From NCBI GenBank assembly GCA_031555315.1, contig JAVBUO010000017.1, forward strand, positions 20,861 through 84,860: a DNA stretch of 64,000 nucleotides. The letters are read 5' to 3'. The notes under the pieces are model-generated. The model did no database searches and was not told where the DNA came from. It worked only from the letters and a program-made list of their open reading frames with translations. Made by a program: the position numbers and the translations under genes. This DNA is from JAVBJV01 sp031555315. Its GTDB lineage: Bacteria > Pseudomonadota > Alphaproteobacteria > Acetobacterales > Acetobacteraceae. How positions within the stretch are numbered: the first letter of the stretch is position 1; each line of letters opens with the position of its first letter. This document shows positions 51,372-59,145 of the stretch, one piece after another.

Positions 51372-51991
51372 TCAAGGTCAAGATCTGCGGTATCTCAACC
51401 GCTGATGTATATGACACAGCAGTGCAGGCCGGCGCAGATTTCGTCGGGTTCGTTTTTTATCCGCCATCGCCGCGCAACATCGGTGCCGAGGCCGCCGCCG
51501 CACTGATCGCCCGCCATCCCAAAGGACCATATAAAGTCGGCCTGTTCGTCGAACCGGACGACGAGGACATCGCCCGCGTGCTGGCCGTCGCCCCGCTCGA
51601 CTATCTGCAACTGAACACCAGCGCCGCGCGCGCCCGCGACATCCGCTCACGCTTCCTGCGTCCCGTCATTCATGTCACGCATGTGACGGGCACTGCCGAT
51701 CTGCCGCACTCGGCCAACGGCGCGGACATCGTGCTGCTCGACGCCGCACCGCCGGCCGGCGCAACCCTGCCGGGCGGCAACGCGGTGTCGTTCGACTGGG
51801 ATCTTCTGCACGGCTATGCGCCGCCTTTTCCCTGGATGCTGGCCGGCGGGCTGACACCCGCCAATGTCGCCGCCGCCATCCGCGTCAGCGGCGCCAACAT
51901 GGTCGACGTTTCCTCGGGAGTCGAAAAAACGCGCGGCCTGAAGGATTGCTCCCTCATCCGCGCGTTCATCAAGGCCGCTAAGTCAGTTTAG
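51368..51991 (+). CDS. trpF: Phosphoribosylanthranilate isomerase
   Basis: This enzyme catalyses the third step of tryptophan synthesis. The 207-residue protein has Cys7 in MIKVKICGIS, the catalytic Asp in ADIVLLDAAPP, and the phosphate-binding ends WMLAGGLTPANVA and MVDVSSGVEKTRGLKD. It follows pyrF directly; trpB and trpA, frequent partners, are not downstream here. Its 3' end overlaps the convergent amtB by 9 bp. Confidence 0.96.
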   Translation: MIKVKICGISTADVYDTAVQAGADFVGFVFYPPSPRNIGAEAAAALIARHPKGPYKVGLFVEPDDEDIARVLAVAPLDYLQLNTSAARARDIRSRFLRPVIHVTHVTGTADLPHSANGADIVLLDAAPPAGATLPGGNAVSFDWDLLHGYAPPFPWMLAGGLTPANVAAAIRVSGANMVDVSSGVEKTRGLKDCSLIRAFIKAAKSV

Positions 51992-53299
51992 CCGCTCGCC
52001 GTGCAGCACGACGTCGAGCCCTTCGCGTTCGTCGTCCTCGCTCACGCGCAGACCGATCACCAGGTCCACGATCTTCGCCAGAACGAATGTCATCACACCG
52101 CTGAACACCAGCGTCGCCAGTGTGGCGATCACCTGTTTGGTCAGCAGGTCGACACCGCCCGCCACGCCTTCCGGGCTGCTTGCCGTGGCCGATAGCGGGC
52201 CATAGGCGAACACGCCGGTCAGCAACGCACCGACGATACCGCCGACCCCGTGCACGCCGAACGCATCCAGGCTGTCGTCATAGCCCAGACGATGTTTCAG
52301 CCAGGTCGCGCCCCAGAAACAGACGATCCCTGCCGCCACGCCGATCACCAGTGCCGGGCCCGGCAGCACGAAGCCAGATGCCGGCGTGATGGCGACCAGC
52401 CCCGCCACCGCCCCGGATATCGCACCCAGCACCGACGGTTTGCCCTTGACGACCCATTCGGCGAATGTCCAGGCCAGCGTCGCCGCCGCCGCCGCCAGCA
52501 TGGTCACCAGCATCGCCATGCCCGCGCGCCCGTTCGCGCCCAGCGCCGAGCCGGCATTGAAGCCGAACCAGCCGATCCACAGCAACGCAGCGCCGGTCAC
52601 CGCCAGAGACAGGTTATACGGCGACATGTTGTCGCTGTTGTATCCGACGCGTTTACCCATGATCAGCGCCAGCACCAGACCGGCGATCCCGGCGTTGATG
52701 TGCACCACCGTGCCGCCGGCGAAGTCCGCCGCGCCCAGTTCGAAGATCCAGCCGTTCGGATGCCACACCCAGTGCGCGATCGGGCTATAGACCAGCAGCG
52801 ACCACAGCACCATGAACACCACCAGCGCCGAAAACTTCATCCGGTCCGCGAATGCCCCGGTGATCAGCGCCGGCGTGATGATCGCGAATGTCATCTGGAA
52901 CATCAGGAAGATGCTTTCCGGGATGGTCATCGTCGCCGCGCCGGCCAGCCCCGCGCCTATCGTGAACGGCTTGTCCCAGTCTGCCGCCAGGCCGCCGAGG
53001 AACAGCCGCGACGCATCACCGAAATAGGCGTTGCCGTTGGTGAACGCCAGACTATACCCCGCCACCATCCAGACCACGGCGATCAGCGCGGCGATGAAGA
53101 ACGACTGCATCATCGTCGCCAGCACGGTCTTCTTGCGCACCATCCCGGCATAGAACAGCGCCAGTCCCGGAATCGTCATCAACAGCACCAGCGCGGTGCT
53201 GGTCAGCATCCAGGCCGTGTCCCCGGTATCGATGAGGGCATCCTGCGCGAACGCCGGCGCCGCGCACAGAAACAACGCAAATGTCAGATTCTTTTTCAT
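51983..53299 (-). CDS. amtB: Ammonium transporter
   Basis: A 438-residue inner-membrane channel for ammonium. The start MKKNLTFALFLCAAPAFAQD is a signal peptide, as in proteobacterial AmtB. Family motifs include GLALFYAGMVRKKTVLATMM, WHPNGWIFELGAADFAGGTV-type sequence with the conserved Asp, VHINAGIAGLVLALIMG and DDSLDAFGVHGVGGIVGALL. It follows glnK with TAG-C-ATG spacing, so PII and channel are made together and PII can plug the channel. Confidence 0.96.
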   Translation of the reverse strand: MKKNLTFALFLCAAPAFAQDALIDTGDTAWMLTSTALVLLMTIPGLALFYAGMVRKKTVLATMMQSFFIAALIAVVWMVAGYSLAFTNGNAYFGDASRLFLGGLAADWDKPFTIGAGLAGAATMTIPESIFLMFQMTFAIITPALITGAFADRMKFSALVVFMVLWSLLVYSPIAHWVWHPNGWIFELGAADFAGGTVVHINAGIAGLVLALIMGKRVGYNSDNMSPYNLSLAVTGAALLWIGWFGFNAGSALGANGRAGMAMLVTMLAAAAATLAWTFAEWVVKGKPSVLGAISGAVAGLVAITPASGFVLPGPALVIGVAAGIVCFWGATWLKHRLGYDDSLDAFGVHGVGGIVGALLTGVFAYGPLSATASSPEGVAGGVDLLTKQVIATLATLVFSGVMTFVLAKIVDLVIGLRVSEDDEREGLDVVLHGERLN

Positions 53300-53300
53300 G

Positions 53301-53639
53301 CTACAGCGCCTCCGCGCCAGTTTCGCCAGTGCGGATACGAATTGCGCGGCCGACATCCACCACGAAGATCTTGCCGTCGCCGATCTTCCCGGTATGTGCC
53401 GCCTTGGCGATCGCTTCGACGACGCGATCCTCGAGTGCGTCGTCAATCACCAGTTCAACTTTTACTTTAGGTAAAAAACTGACGTGATATTCCGCGCCCC
53501 GATAGATTTCCGTCTGTCCCTTCTGGCGCCCGAATCCTTTGACTTCGGTCACCGTCATCCCTTGCACTCCCAGTTGGTGCAAAGCTTCGCGCACATCGTC
53601 CAGCCGGAACGGCTTGATGATGGCCGTGACAAGTTTCAT
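53301..53639 (-). CDS. glnK: Nitrogen regulatory protein P-II
   Basis: A 112-residue trimeric signal protein that senses ATP/ADP and 2-oxoglutarate. MKLVTAIIKPFRLDDVREAL is the family start. The T-loop has Tyr51 (RGAEYHVSFLPKVK), the uridylylation site. GKIGDGKIFVVDVGRAIRIR is the C-terminal signature. Linkage to amtB and a sigma-54 promoter identify it as GlnK rather than GlnB. AGGAGC lies 7 bases before the ATG. Confidence 0.96.
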   Translation of the reverse strand: MKLVTAIIKPFRLDDVREALHQLGVQGMTVTEVKGFGRQKGQTEIYRGAEYHVSFLPKVKVELVIDDALEDRVVEAIAKAAHTGKIGDGKIFVVDVGRAIRIRTGETGAEAL

Positions 53640-53673
53640 GACGTTGCTCCTGTTTTTATGCAATCTGGACGAA

Positions 53674-53688
53674 GCAAAAATCGTGCCA
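53674..53688 (-). promoter_or_regulatory. Sigma-54 (RpoN) promoter of glnK-amtB
   Basis: On the minus strand the sequence reads TGGCAC-GATTT-TTGC, an exact match to the -24/-12 consensus (TGGCAC-N5-TTGC). The expected start of transcription is near 53662, leaving a leader of about 22 bases with the ribosome-binding site. This implies activation by NtrC under nitrogen limitation. Confidence 0.88.
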
Positions 53689-53792
53689 ACACGGCAACGG
53701 TTTGTTCTGCCTTGTTTTCGCCTGAGAGCTGAGAGATGTTCTGCTCGGATTTGCCCGTTTTCTATGCAATCCGCCTGCCAAAGGAGCATTCT

Positions 53793-54830
53793 ATGCACGC
53801 CGCCGCACGATCCTGCCGAATCATGCTGTTGGCGGGCATCTTCGCCACCACAGGCACGCTGCCTTTCATCGTTCCCGCGCAAACCGTACATGCCGCACAA
53901 CAGGAACACCCGGCTTCCGTCGGGATCGGCGCGCTGGGCCGGATCGAGCCGGCCTCGCGCATCCGCCGGCTGGCTTCCGTGTCCGGTCCGGAAGGGTCGC
54001 GCATCGAGCGGCTGCTGGTGAATGAGGGCGACAAGGTGACGGCCGGGCAGGTGCTGGCCGAATATCACGACCTGCCAAAGCGCGCCGCCGTGCTGGCCCA
54101 GGCTGAAGCGAATGCCGCACTGGCGCGCGCCGAGCTGGAAAAACTGCGCGCCGGCGGCCGCGACACCGACGTTGCCGCCGCCCGCGCCCGTATTGCCGCG
54201 TTACGCGCCGCCGAAGAAAGCGCCCGGCGCGAGGCCGACCGCGCCCAGCGCGTGCTGCGCAGCGCCGCCGGCACCGAAGCCGCCTGGGACCGCGCCCGCT
54301 TCGCCGCGGAACAGGCAACAGCGGAACGCACCCGCGCCGAGGCGGATCTGCAGACCCTGTTGTCCGCGCGCCCCGAAGACATCGCCATCGCCGAGGCGAA
54401 ACTCGCCGGCGCCGAGGCTGCGGTTGCCCAGGCGCGGGCCGACCGCGATCTTGCCCGTGTCACTGCGCCGATCGACGGCACCATTCTGCGCATCATGGCC
54501 CGCGCGGGCGAAAAAGTGCCCAGTGAAGGTCTGCTGGAAATGGCGGACCTGTCGGCGCTGGACGTCGTCGCCGAGGTTTACGAAACCGATCTGCCGCGTA
54601 TCCGCATGAATGCCAGCGCCACCGTCATCATCCCCGGAACCACCATCACGTATGCCGCACATGTGCGCGAGATCGGCTGGATGGTGCGCCGGAACAACGT
54701 GATCGACACCGACCCGGTGTCGGCGGTCGATGCACGTGTGGTCGAAGTGCGTCTGACTCTGGATGATGCCGCCGTGCAGGCGCTGGCACGGCGCAGCAAC
54801 ATGCAGGTGCAGGTATCGATCCAGCCGTGA
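53793..54830 (+). CDS. DevB-like membrane fusion protein of an ABC exporter
   Basis: A 345-residue periplasmic adaptor. The ATG at 53793 has AAGGAG 6 bases upstream and is followed by a signal/anchor (SCRIMLLAGIFATTGTLPFI). The biotinyl-lipoyl halves are RRLASVSGPEGSRIERLLVN and ARVTAPIDGTILRIMARAGE. Between them lies a long Ala/Arg/Glu-rich coiled-coil hairpin (about 95-215). Adaptors of this type bridge a DevCA ABC transporter to a TolC-like outer-membrane channel. It is first in a three-gene operon. Confidence 0.88.
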   Translation: MHAAARSCRIMLLAGIFATTGTLPFIVPAQTVHAAQQEHPASVGIGALGRIEPASRIRRLASVSGPEGSRIERLLVNEGDKVTAGQVLAEYHDLPKRAAVLAQAEANAALARAELEKLRAGGRDTDVAAARARIAALRAAEESARREADRAQRVLRSAAGTEAAWDRARFAAEQATAERTRAEADLQTLLSARPEDIAIAEAKLAGAEAAVAQARADRDLARVTAPIDGTILRIMARAGEKVPSEGLLEMADLSALDVVAEVYETDLPRIRMNASATVIIPGTTITYAAHVREIGWMVRRNNVIDTDPVSAVDARVVEVRLTLDDAAVQALARRSNMQVQVSIQP

Positions 54831-56035
54831 CCGCACCGAACCTCGCGAAACCGTTCACGCCGGCATCGGGCAGCGGCAAGGTCGCCCTGGCATTCCGGTT
54901 GGCCTGGCGGCAGCTCTGGCACGAAAAAGCCCGGCTGGTGGCGGCGTTGTCCGGCGTGCTGTTCGCCTGCACGCTGATCTTCATGCAGATCGGTTTCATG
55001 TCGGCCCTGTTCGACAGTGCCGTGAAACTGCAGACAGGGTTACGGGCCGAGGTCTATCTGGTCAACCGCACCACCGAAGCCTTGTGGCGCAGCGTGTCGT
55101 TCCCGCGCGCACGCCTGATGCAGGCGCTGGCCGTCCCCGGCGTCGAACGCGTCACGCCGCTCTATGTCGGTGCCGCGCAATGGCGCAATCCGCAAACCCA
55201 CTTGAAGCGCACACTGCTCGTCCTCGGGGTGGATCCGTTCAGCGGCCTGTTCGCGTTCGAAGGGCTGCGCCCCGAGGAACAGGCGCTCACCGCGCTGCGC
55301 GATACATTCCTGTTCGACGAACGCTCGAAACCCGAATTCGGCCCCATTCCGCAGATGCTGGCCAATGGCCCCGTCCAGGTAGAGCTGGCGGGCCGGCGTA
55401 TCGACATCGTAGGCCTGTTCAAGATCGGCCCCACCTTCGGCACCGAAGGGCATGCGGTCACCAGCGAAACCAACTTCCTGCGACTGTTCCCCTATCGCAG
55501 TTTCAGCCAGGTCGATGTCGGCGCGATTTTCCTGAGACCAGGCGCAGACCCCGTGCAGGTGCGCACGCAACTGGCCAGCCTGCTGCCGAACGACGTCATC
55601 GCGCTGACACATGACGAGCTCGTCGCCGTCGAAAAACTCTACTGGACCCAGACCGCGCCAATCGGCTTCGTATTCGGCATGGGGGTAGTGATCGGCCTGA
55701 TCGTCGGTTGTGTCATCGTCTATCAGATCCTGTTCAGCGACATCTCGCGCCATATCTCCGAATACGCCACCCTGAAGGCGATGGGATATTCCAACCTCTA
55801 TCTGGCAAAAGTGGTGATGGGAGAATCGCTGATCCTGGCGGTGATCGGCTATATCCCGGGCTGGCTGCTGGGGCTGGCGCTCTATAAGATCGCCTCGGCG
55901 CAGATCTACATCCCGCTGACCATGACCGTCGAGAAAACCGTGCTGGTCTTCACACTGATCTTCGTGATGTGCGTGCTGTCCGGCTTGCTTGCCCTGCGCA
56001 AGCTGCGCGACGCCAATCCGGCGGATATGTTCTGA
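54827..56035 (+). CDS. DevC-like ABC exporter permease (FtsX fold)
   Basis: A 402-residue protein with the MacB/FtsX topology: TM1 at VAALSGVLFACTLIFMQIGF, a large periplasmic domain (about 60-270), then three helices including GFVFGMGVVIGLIVGCVIVY and LALRKLRDANPADMF at the C-terminus. The motif HISEYATLKAMGYSNLYLAK is typical of DevC. It overlaps the adaptor gene by 4 bp and the ATPase gene follows after one base. Confidence 0.93.
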   Translation: MTAPNLAKPFTPASGSGKVALAFRLAWRQLWHEKARLVAALSGVLFACTLIFMQIGFMSALFDSAVKLQTGLRAEVYLVNRTTEALWRSVSFPRARLMQALAVPGVERVTPLYVGAAQWRNPQTHLKRTLLVLGVDPFSGLFAFEGLRPEEQALTALRDTFLFDERSKPEFGPIPQMLANGPVQVELAGRRIDIVGLFKIGPTFGTEGHAVTSETNFLRLFPYRSFSQVDVGAIFLRPGADPVQVRTQLASLLPNDVIALTHDELVAVEKLYWTQTAPIGFVFGMGVVIGLIVGCVIVYQILFSDISRHISEYATLKAMGYSNLYLAKVVMGESLILAVIGYIPGWLLGLALYKIASAQIYIPLTMTVEKTVLVFTLIFVMCVLSGLLALRKLRDANPADMF

Positions 56036-56036
56036 C

Positions 56037-56726
56037 ATGCCCTACGTCATCAACGCACAGGATATCTGGCACCGCTTCGGCGAAGGCGATCTGGCCAAAC
56101 CCGTTCTGCAGAACGTGACCATTCAGCTGACACCGGGCGAGGTTGTGCTGCTGACCGGCCCGTCGGGTTCCGGCAAGACAACGTTGCTGACCCTGATCGG
56201 CGCGTTGCGCGCCGTGCAACAGGGAACATGCCGGGTTCTGGGGCAGGAACTCGCCGGCACGACCGAGGGCGTGCGCGTCGCCACACGTCAGCGCATCGGC
56301 TTCATCTTCCAGCAGCACAATCTGCTGGGCTTTCTGACCGCGCGCCAGAACGTCGCCATGGCGCTGGAACACGACCCGGCCACAGACGAGCCTGAGCGCC
56401 TGCAGCGGGCCGATGACATGCTCGGTGCGGTCGGCCTCAGCGACAAGACGCGCGTCTACCCTGCACAACTCTCGGGCGGGCAGCGTCAGCGCGTGGCGAT
56501 CGCGCGCGCGCTCGTGCACAACCCCGGCCTGATCCTGGCCGACGAACCCACCGCAGCACTCGACAGCAAGACCGGCGGCGAGGCTGTGCATCTGCTGCGC
56601 AGTCTGGCGAAAGACCGCGGCACAGCCGTGCTGCTGGTCACCCACGACCCGCGCATCCTCGACATCGCCGACCGCATCATCGCCCTGGAAGACGGCAAGC
56701 TGGTCCCCGCCCCGCCCCGCGGATAA
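56037..56726 (+). CDS. DevA-like ABC exporter ATPase
   Basis: A 229-residue ATPase of the LolD/MacB type. Walker A is GPSGSGKTTLLTLI, the signature is LSGGQRQRVAIARAL and Walker B is LILADEPTAALDSKTG. GFIFQQHNLLGFLTARQNV is the Q-loop. It completes a DevBCA exporter, which in cyanobacteria exports glycolipids; the substrate in alphaproteobacteria is unknown. Its 3' end nearly meets the convergent molybdopterin-enzyme gene. Confidence 0.93.
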   Translation: MPYVINAQDIWHRFGEGDLAKPVLQNVTIQLTPGEVVLLTGPSGSGKTTLLTLIGALRAVQQGTCRVLGQELAGTTEGVRVATRQRIGFIFQQHNLLGFLTARQNVAMALEHDPATDEPERLQRADDMLGAVGLSDKTRVYPAQLSGGQRQRVAIARALVHNPGLILADEPTAALDSKTGGEAVHLLRSLAKDRGTAVLLVTHDPRILDIADRIIALEDGKLVPAPPRG

Positions 56727-56730
56727 ACAC

Positions 56731-59049
56731 CTATGCCGCGCGCAGCGCCTTCCAGACCACCTCCGGCGTCACCGGCATGTCGATCTGCGTCACCCCTGCA
56801 TCCGACAACGCATCGATCACCGCATTGATCAGGGCCGGCGGGCTTCCCACCGCACCGGCCTCGCCGGCGCCCTTCACGCCCAGCGGGTTGGTGCCGCACG
56901 GCACCTCGATCAGTTCGACCTCGATCTCCGGCAGGTCGGCAGCACGCGGCAATGCGTAATCCATGAAGGACCCCGACAGCAGCTGCCCGGAATCCGGGTC
57001 ATACGCCGTACGTTCCAGCATCGCCTGTCCGACCCCCTGCGCCACGCCGCCATGCACCTGGCCGCGCACGATCAGCGGATTGATCGCCTTGCCCACATCG
57101 TCGCACACGACATAGCGCTCCAGCCGGACCACCCCCGTCTCGGGATCGATCTCGACCTCGGCAACGTGACAGCCATTGGGGAACGTATGATGCGGGATCG
57201 CCGCGACCTCGGCGGCGTCCAGCAATGTCGCGTCCTGCCCGGCCTTCACTTTCGCCGACTGTTTCGCCGCCAGGGTCAGGATATCGATGCCGCGATCGGT
57301 GCCGGCAATGCTGAAGCGCCCCGCATGAAATTCGATATCGACCACCGCTGCTTCCAATTCTTCGCTGGCGGCGCGTTTGCCTTTCTCGATCACCGTGGCG
57401 GCCGTGGCATAGATCGCCGTTCCTTCCGAATACAGGCTGCGCGCCCCGCCCGTGCCGCCGCCCGTCGGAATACGGTCCGAATCGCCCTGAACCACGCGGA
57501 TCTTCTCGCCCGGAATGCCGAGCCGATCAGCCGTCAACATCACATAGGCGGTTTCGTGCCCCTGTCCGGTCGACTGCGTACCGACCAGCACATCGACAAA
57601 ACCGTCATCGGCAAACCGTATCTCGGCGCGTTCGCTGGGCGCGCCGCCGGTCGCTTCCAGATAATACGAAAGCCCGATGCCGCGCTTTTTGCCACGTGCC
57701 GCAGAGTCCGCGCGCCGCGCGGCAAAACCGGCCCAGTCCGACTTTTCCAGCGCCGCATCCAGCAGATGCCGGAAATCGCCGCTGTCATACGTCACGCCCA
57801 TCGCGGACGTGTGCGGCATGTCCGCTACCCCCACCATGTTGCGGCGGCGCAGCTCCACGCGGTCGATCTTCATCTCGCGCGCCGCCGCATCGATCAGGCG
57901 CTCAACCAGATAATTGCTCTCGGGCCGCCCGGCGCCGCGATAGGCATCGACCGGCGTCGTGTTGGTGAACACGCCGATCACGTTGGCGTAGATCGACTGG
58001 AATCCGTAAACGCTGGCCAGCACCTTGGTGCCCGCCAGAGTTGGAATATAGGGCGCGAAGGTAGACAGATACGCCCCCATCCCGGCAACATTTCTGGTGC
58101 GCAGCGCCAGAAAACGCCCGTCCTTGTCCAGCGCCAGTTCGCCCGAGGTGATGTTATCGCGCCCCTGTGTGTCGGAAACGAACGCCTCGGCCCGTTCCGA
58201 AGTCCATTTCACCGGTACGCCGATCTTGCGGGCGGCATAACAGACCATCGCCACCTCGACGTACAGGAAGATCTTCATGCCGAACCCGCCGCCAACGTCC
58301 GACGTGACCACATGGAAGCGATCCTCCGGTACCTTGAACACATGCTGGGCCAGCAGTTCCTTCACCAGCCATGCCCCCTGTGTGCCGCTATGCACCGTCC
58401 AGCGCCCCGTGGCAGCATCGTAGCCCGCCAGCGCGCCGCGCGGCTCCATACTGGCAACGACGATGCGGTTGTTCACGACATCGAGCCGGGTGACGTGCGC
58501 CGCCGACGCGAACAACGCGTCGTTCTTCGCCTTGTCGCCAACCGCCCAGTCGAAGCAGGTGTTGTTCTTTGCGCCGTCCCAGATCCGGGGTTGTCCGTCG
58601 TCGCGCGCGACAGCCAGATCGGTGACGGACGGCAGAATATCGTAATCGACCATTACCGCCTCGGCGCCGTCGCGCGCAGCTTGCAGCGTCGCACCGACCA
58701 CAAACGCCACCGGGTCGCCCACATGGCGCACCGTATCAGTGGCAAGCGGTAAGCGCGGCGTGTCGGCGCGCGGCGATCCATCACGATTCTTCAGAGGCAC
58801 GGTGCAGGGAACCTCGCCGATCCCATCCGCCAGGAGATCGGCCGCCGTATAGACCGCCTGCACATCCGCGACCTGCCGGGCTGCCGACGTATCGACGCTC
58901 AGGATTTTCGCGTGCGCGTGCGGGCTGCGCACGAACACGCCGTAAAGCTGCCCCGGAGTGCTGATATCGTCGGTATAGCGGCCGTTCCCTTTCAGCAGGC
59001 GCGGGTCTTCCACACGACGAACGGGCTGGGCGAGACCGAATTTGCTCAT
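56731..59049 (-). CDS. Molybdopterin-binding large subunit of the xanthine dehydrogenase/CO dehydrogenase family (CoxL form II-like)
   Basis: A 772-residue subunit. SDVGGGFGMKIFLYVEVAMV (250-269) binds the molybdopterin cofactor, and the catalytic Glu is in GVKGAGEAGAVGSPP near the C-terminus. The active-site loop AYRGAGR (369-375) is the form II type, unlike the AYRCSFR of true CO dehydrogenase, so the substrate is unlikely to be CO. The Fe-S small subunit and FAD medium subunit genes are not adjacent. The ATG at 59049 has GGGGGAA upstream. Confidence 0.92.
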   Translation of the reverse strand: MSKFGLAQPVRRVEDPRLLKGNGRYTDDISTPGQLYGVFVRSPHAHAKILSVDTSAARQVADVQAVYTAADLLADGIGEVPCTVPLKNRDGSPRADTPRLPLATDTVRHVGDPVAFVVGATLQAARDGAEAVMVDYDILPSVTDLAVARDDGQPRIWDGAKNNTCFDWAVGDKAKNDALFASAAHVTRLDVVNNRIVVASMEPRGALAGYDAATGRWTVHSGTQGAWLVKELLAQHVFKVPEDRFHVVTSDVGGGFGMKIFLYVEVAMVCYAARKIGVPVKWTSERAEAFVSDTQGRDNITSGELALDKDGRFLALRTRNVAGMGAYLSTFAPYIPTLAGTKVLASVYGFQSIYANVIGVFTNTTPVDAYRGAGRPESNYLVERLIDAAAREMKIDRVELRRRNMVGVADMPHTSAMGVTYDSGDFRHLLDAALEKSDWAGFAARRADSAARGKKRGIGLSYYLEATGGAPSERAEIRFADDGFVDVLVGTQSTGQGHETAYVMLTADRLGIPGEKIRVVQGDSDRIPTGGGTGGARSLYSEGTAIYATAATVIEKGKRAASEELEAAVVDIEFHAGRFSIAGTDRGIDILTLAAKQSAKVKAGQDATLLDAAEVAAIPHHTFPNGCHVAEVEIDPETGVVRLERYVVCDDVGKAINPLIVRGQVHGGVAQGVGQAMLERTAYDPDSGQLLSGSFMDYALPRAADLPEIEVELIEVPCGTNPLGVKGAGEAGAVGSPPALINAVIDALSDAGVTQIDMPVTPEVVWKALRAA

Positions 59050-59089
59050 ATGAACATTCCCCCGAATTGCTTTCATGTCAGAATGAAAG

Positions 59090-59118
59090 CAGGGGGAGCT
59101 TTTGCCAAGCTCCCCCTG
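59090..59118. terminator. Stem-loop between the RND pump and the molybdopterin-enzyme gene
   Basis: CAGGGGGAGCTT (59090-59101) pairs with AAGCTCCCCCTG (59107-59118), 12 bp with a 5-base loop. It lies 27 bp past the RND stop on the minus strand. There is no long T-run, so it is a weak intrinsic or factor-assisted terminator; it should insulate the downstream gene. Confidence 0.55.
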
Positions 59119-59145
59119 TCGATTTAATCGCGACCGGCTGCAGCC

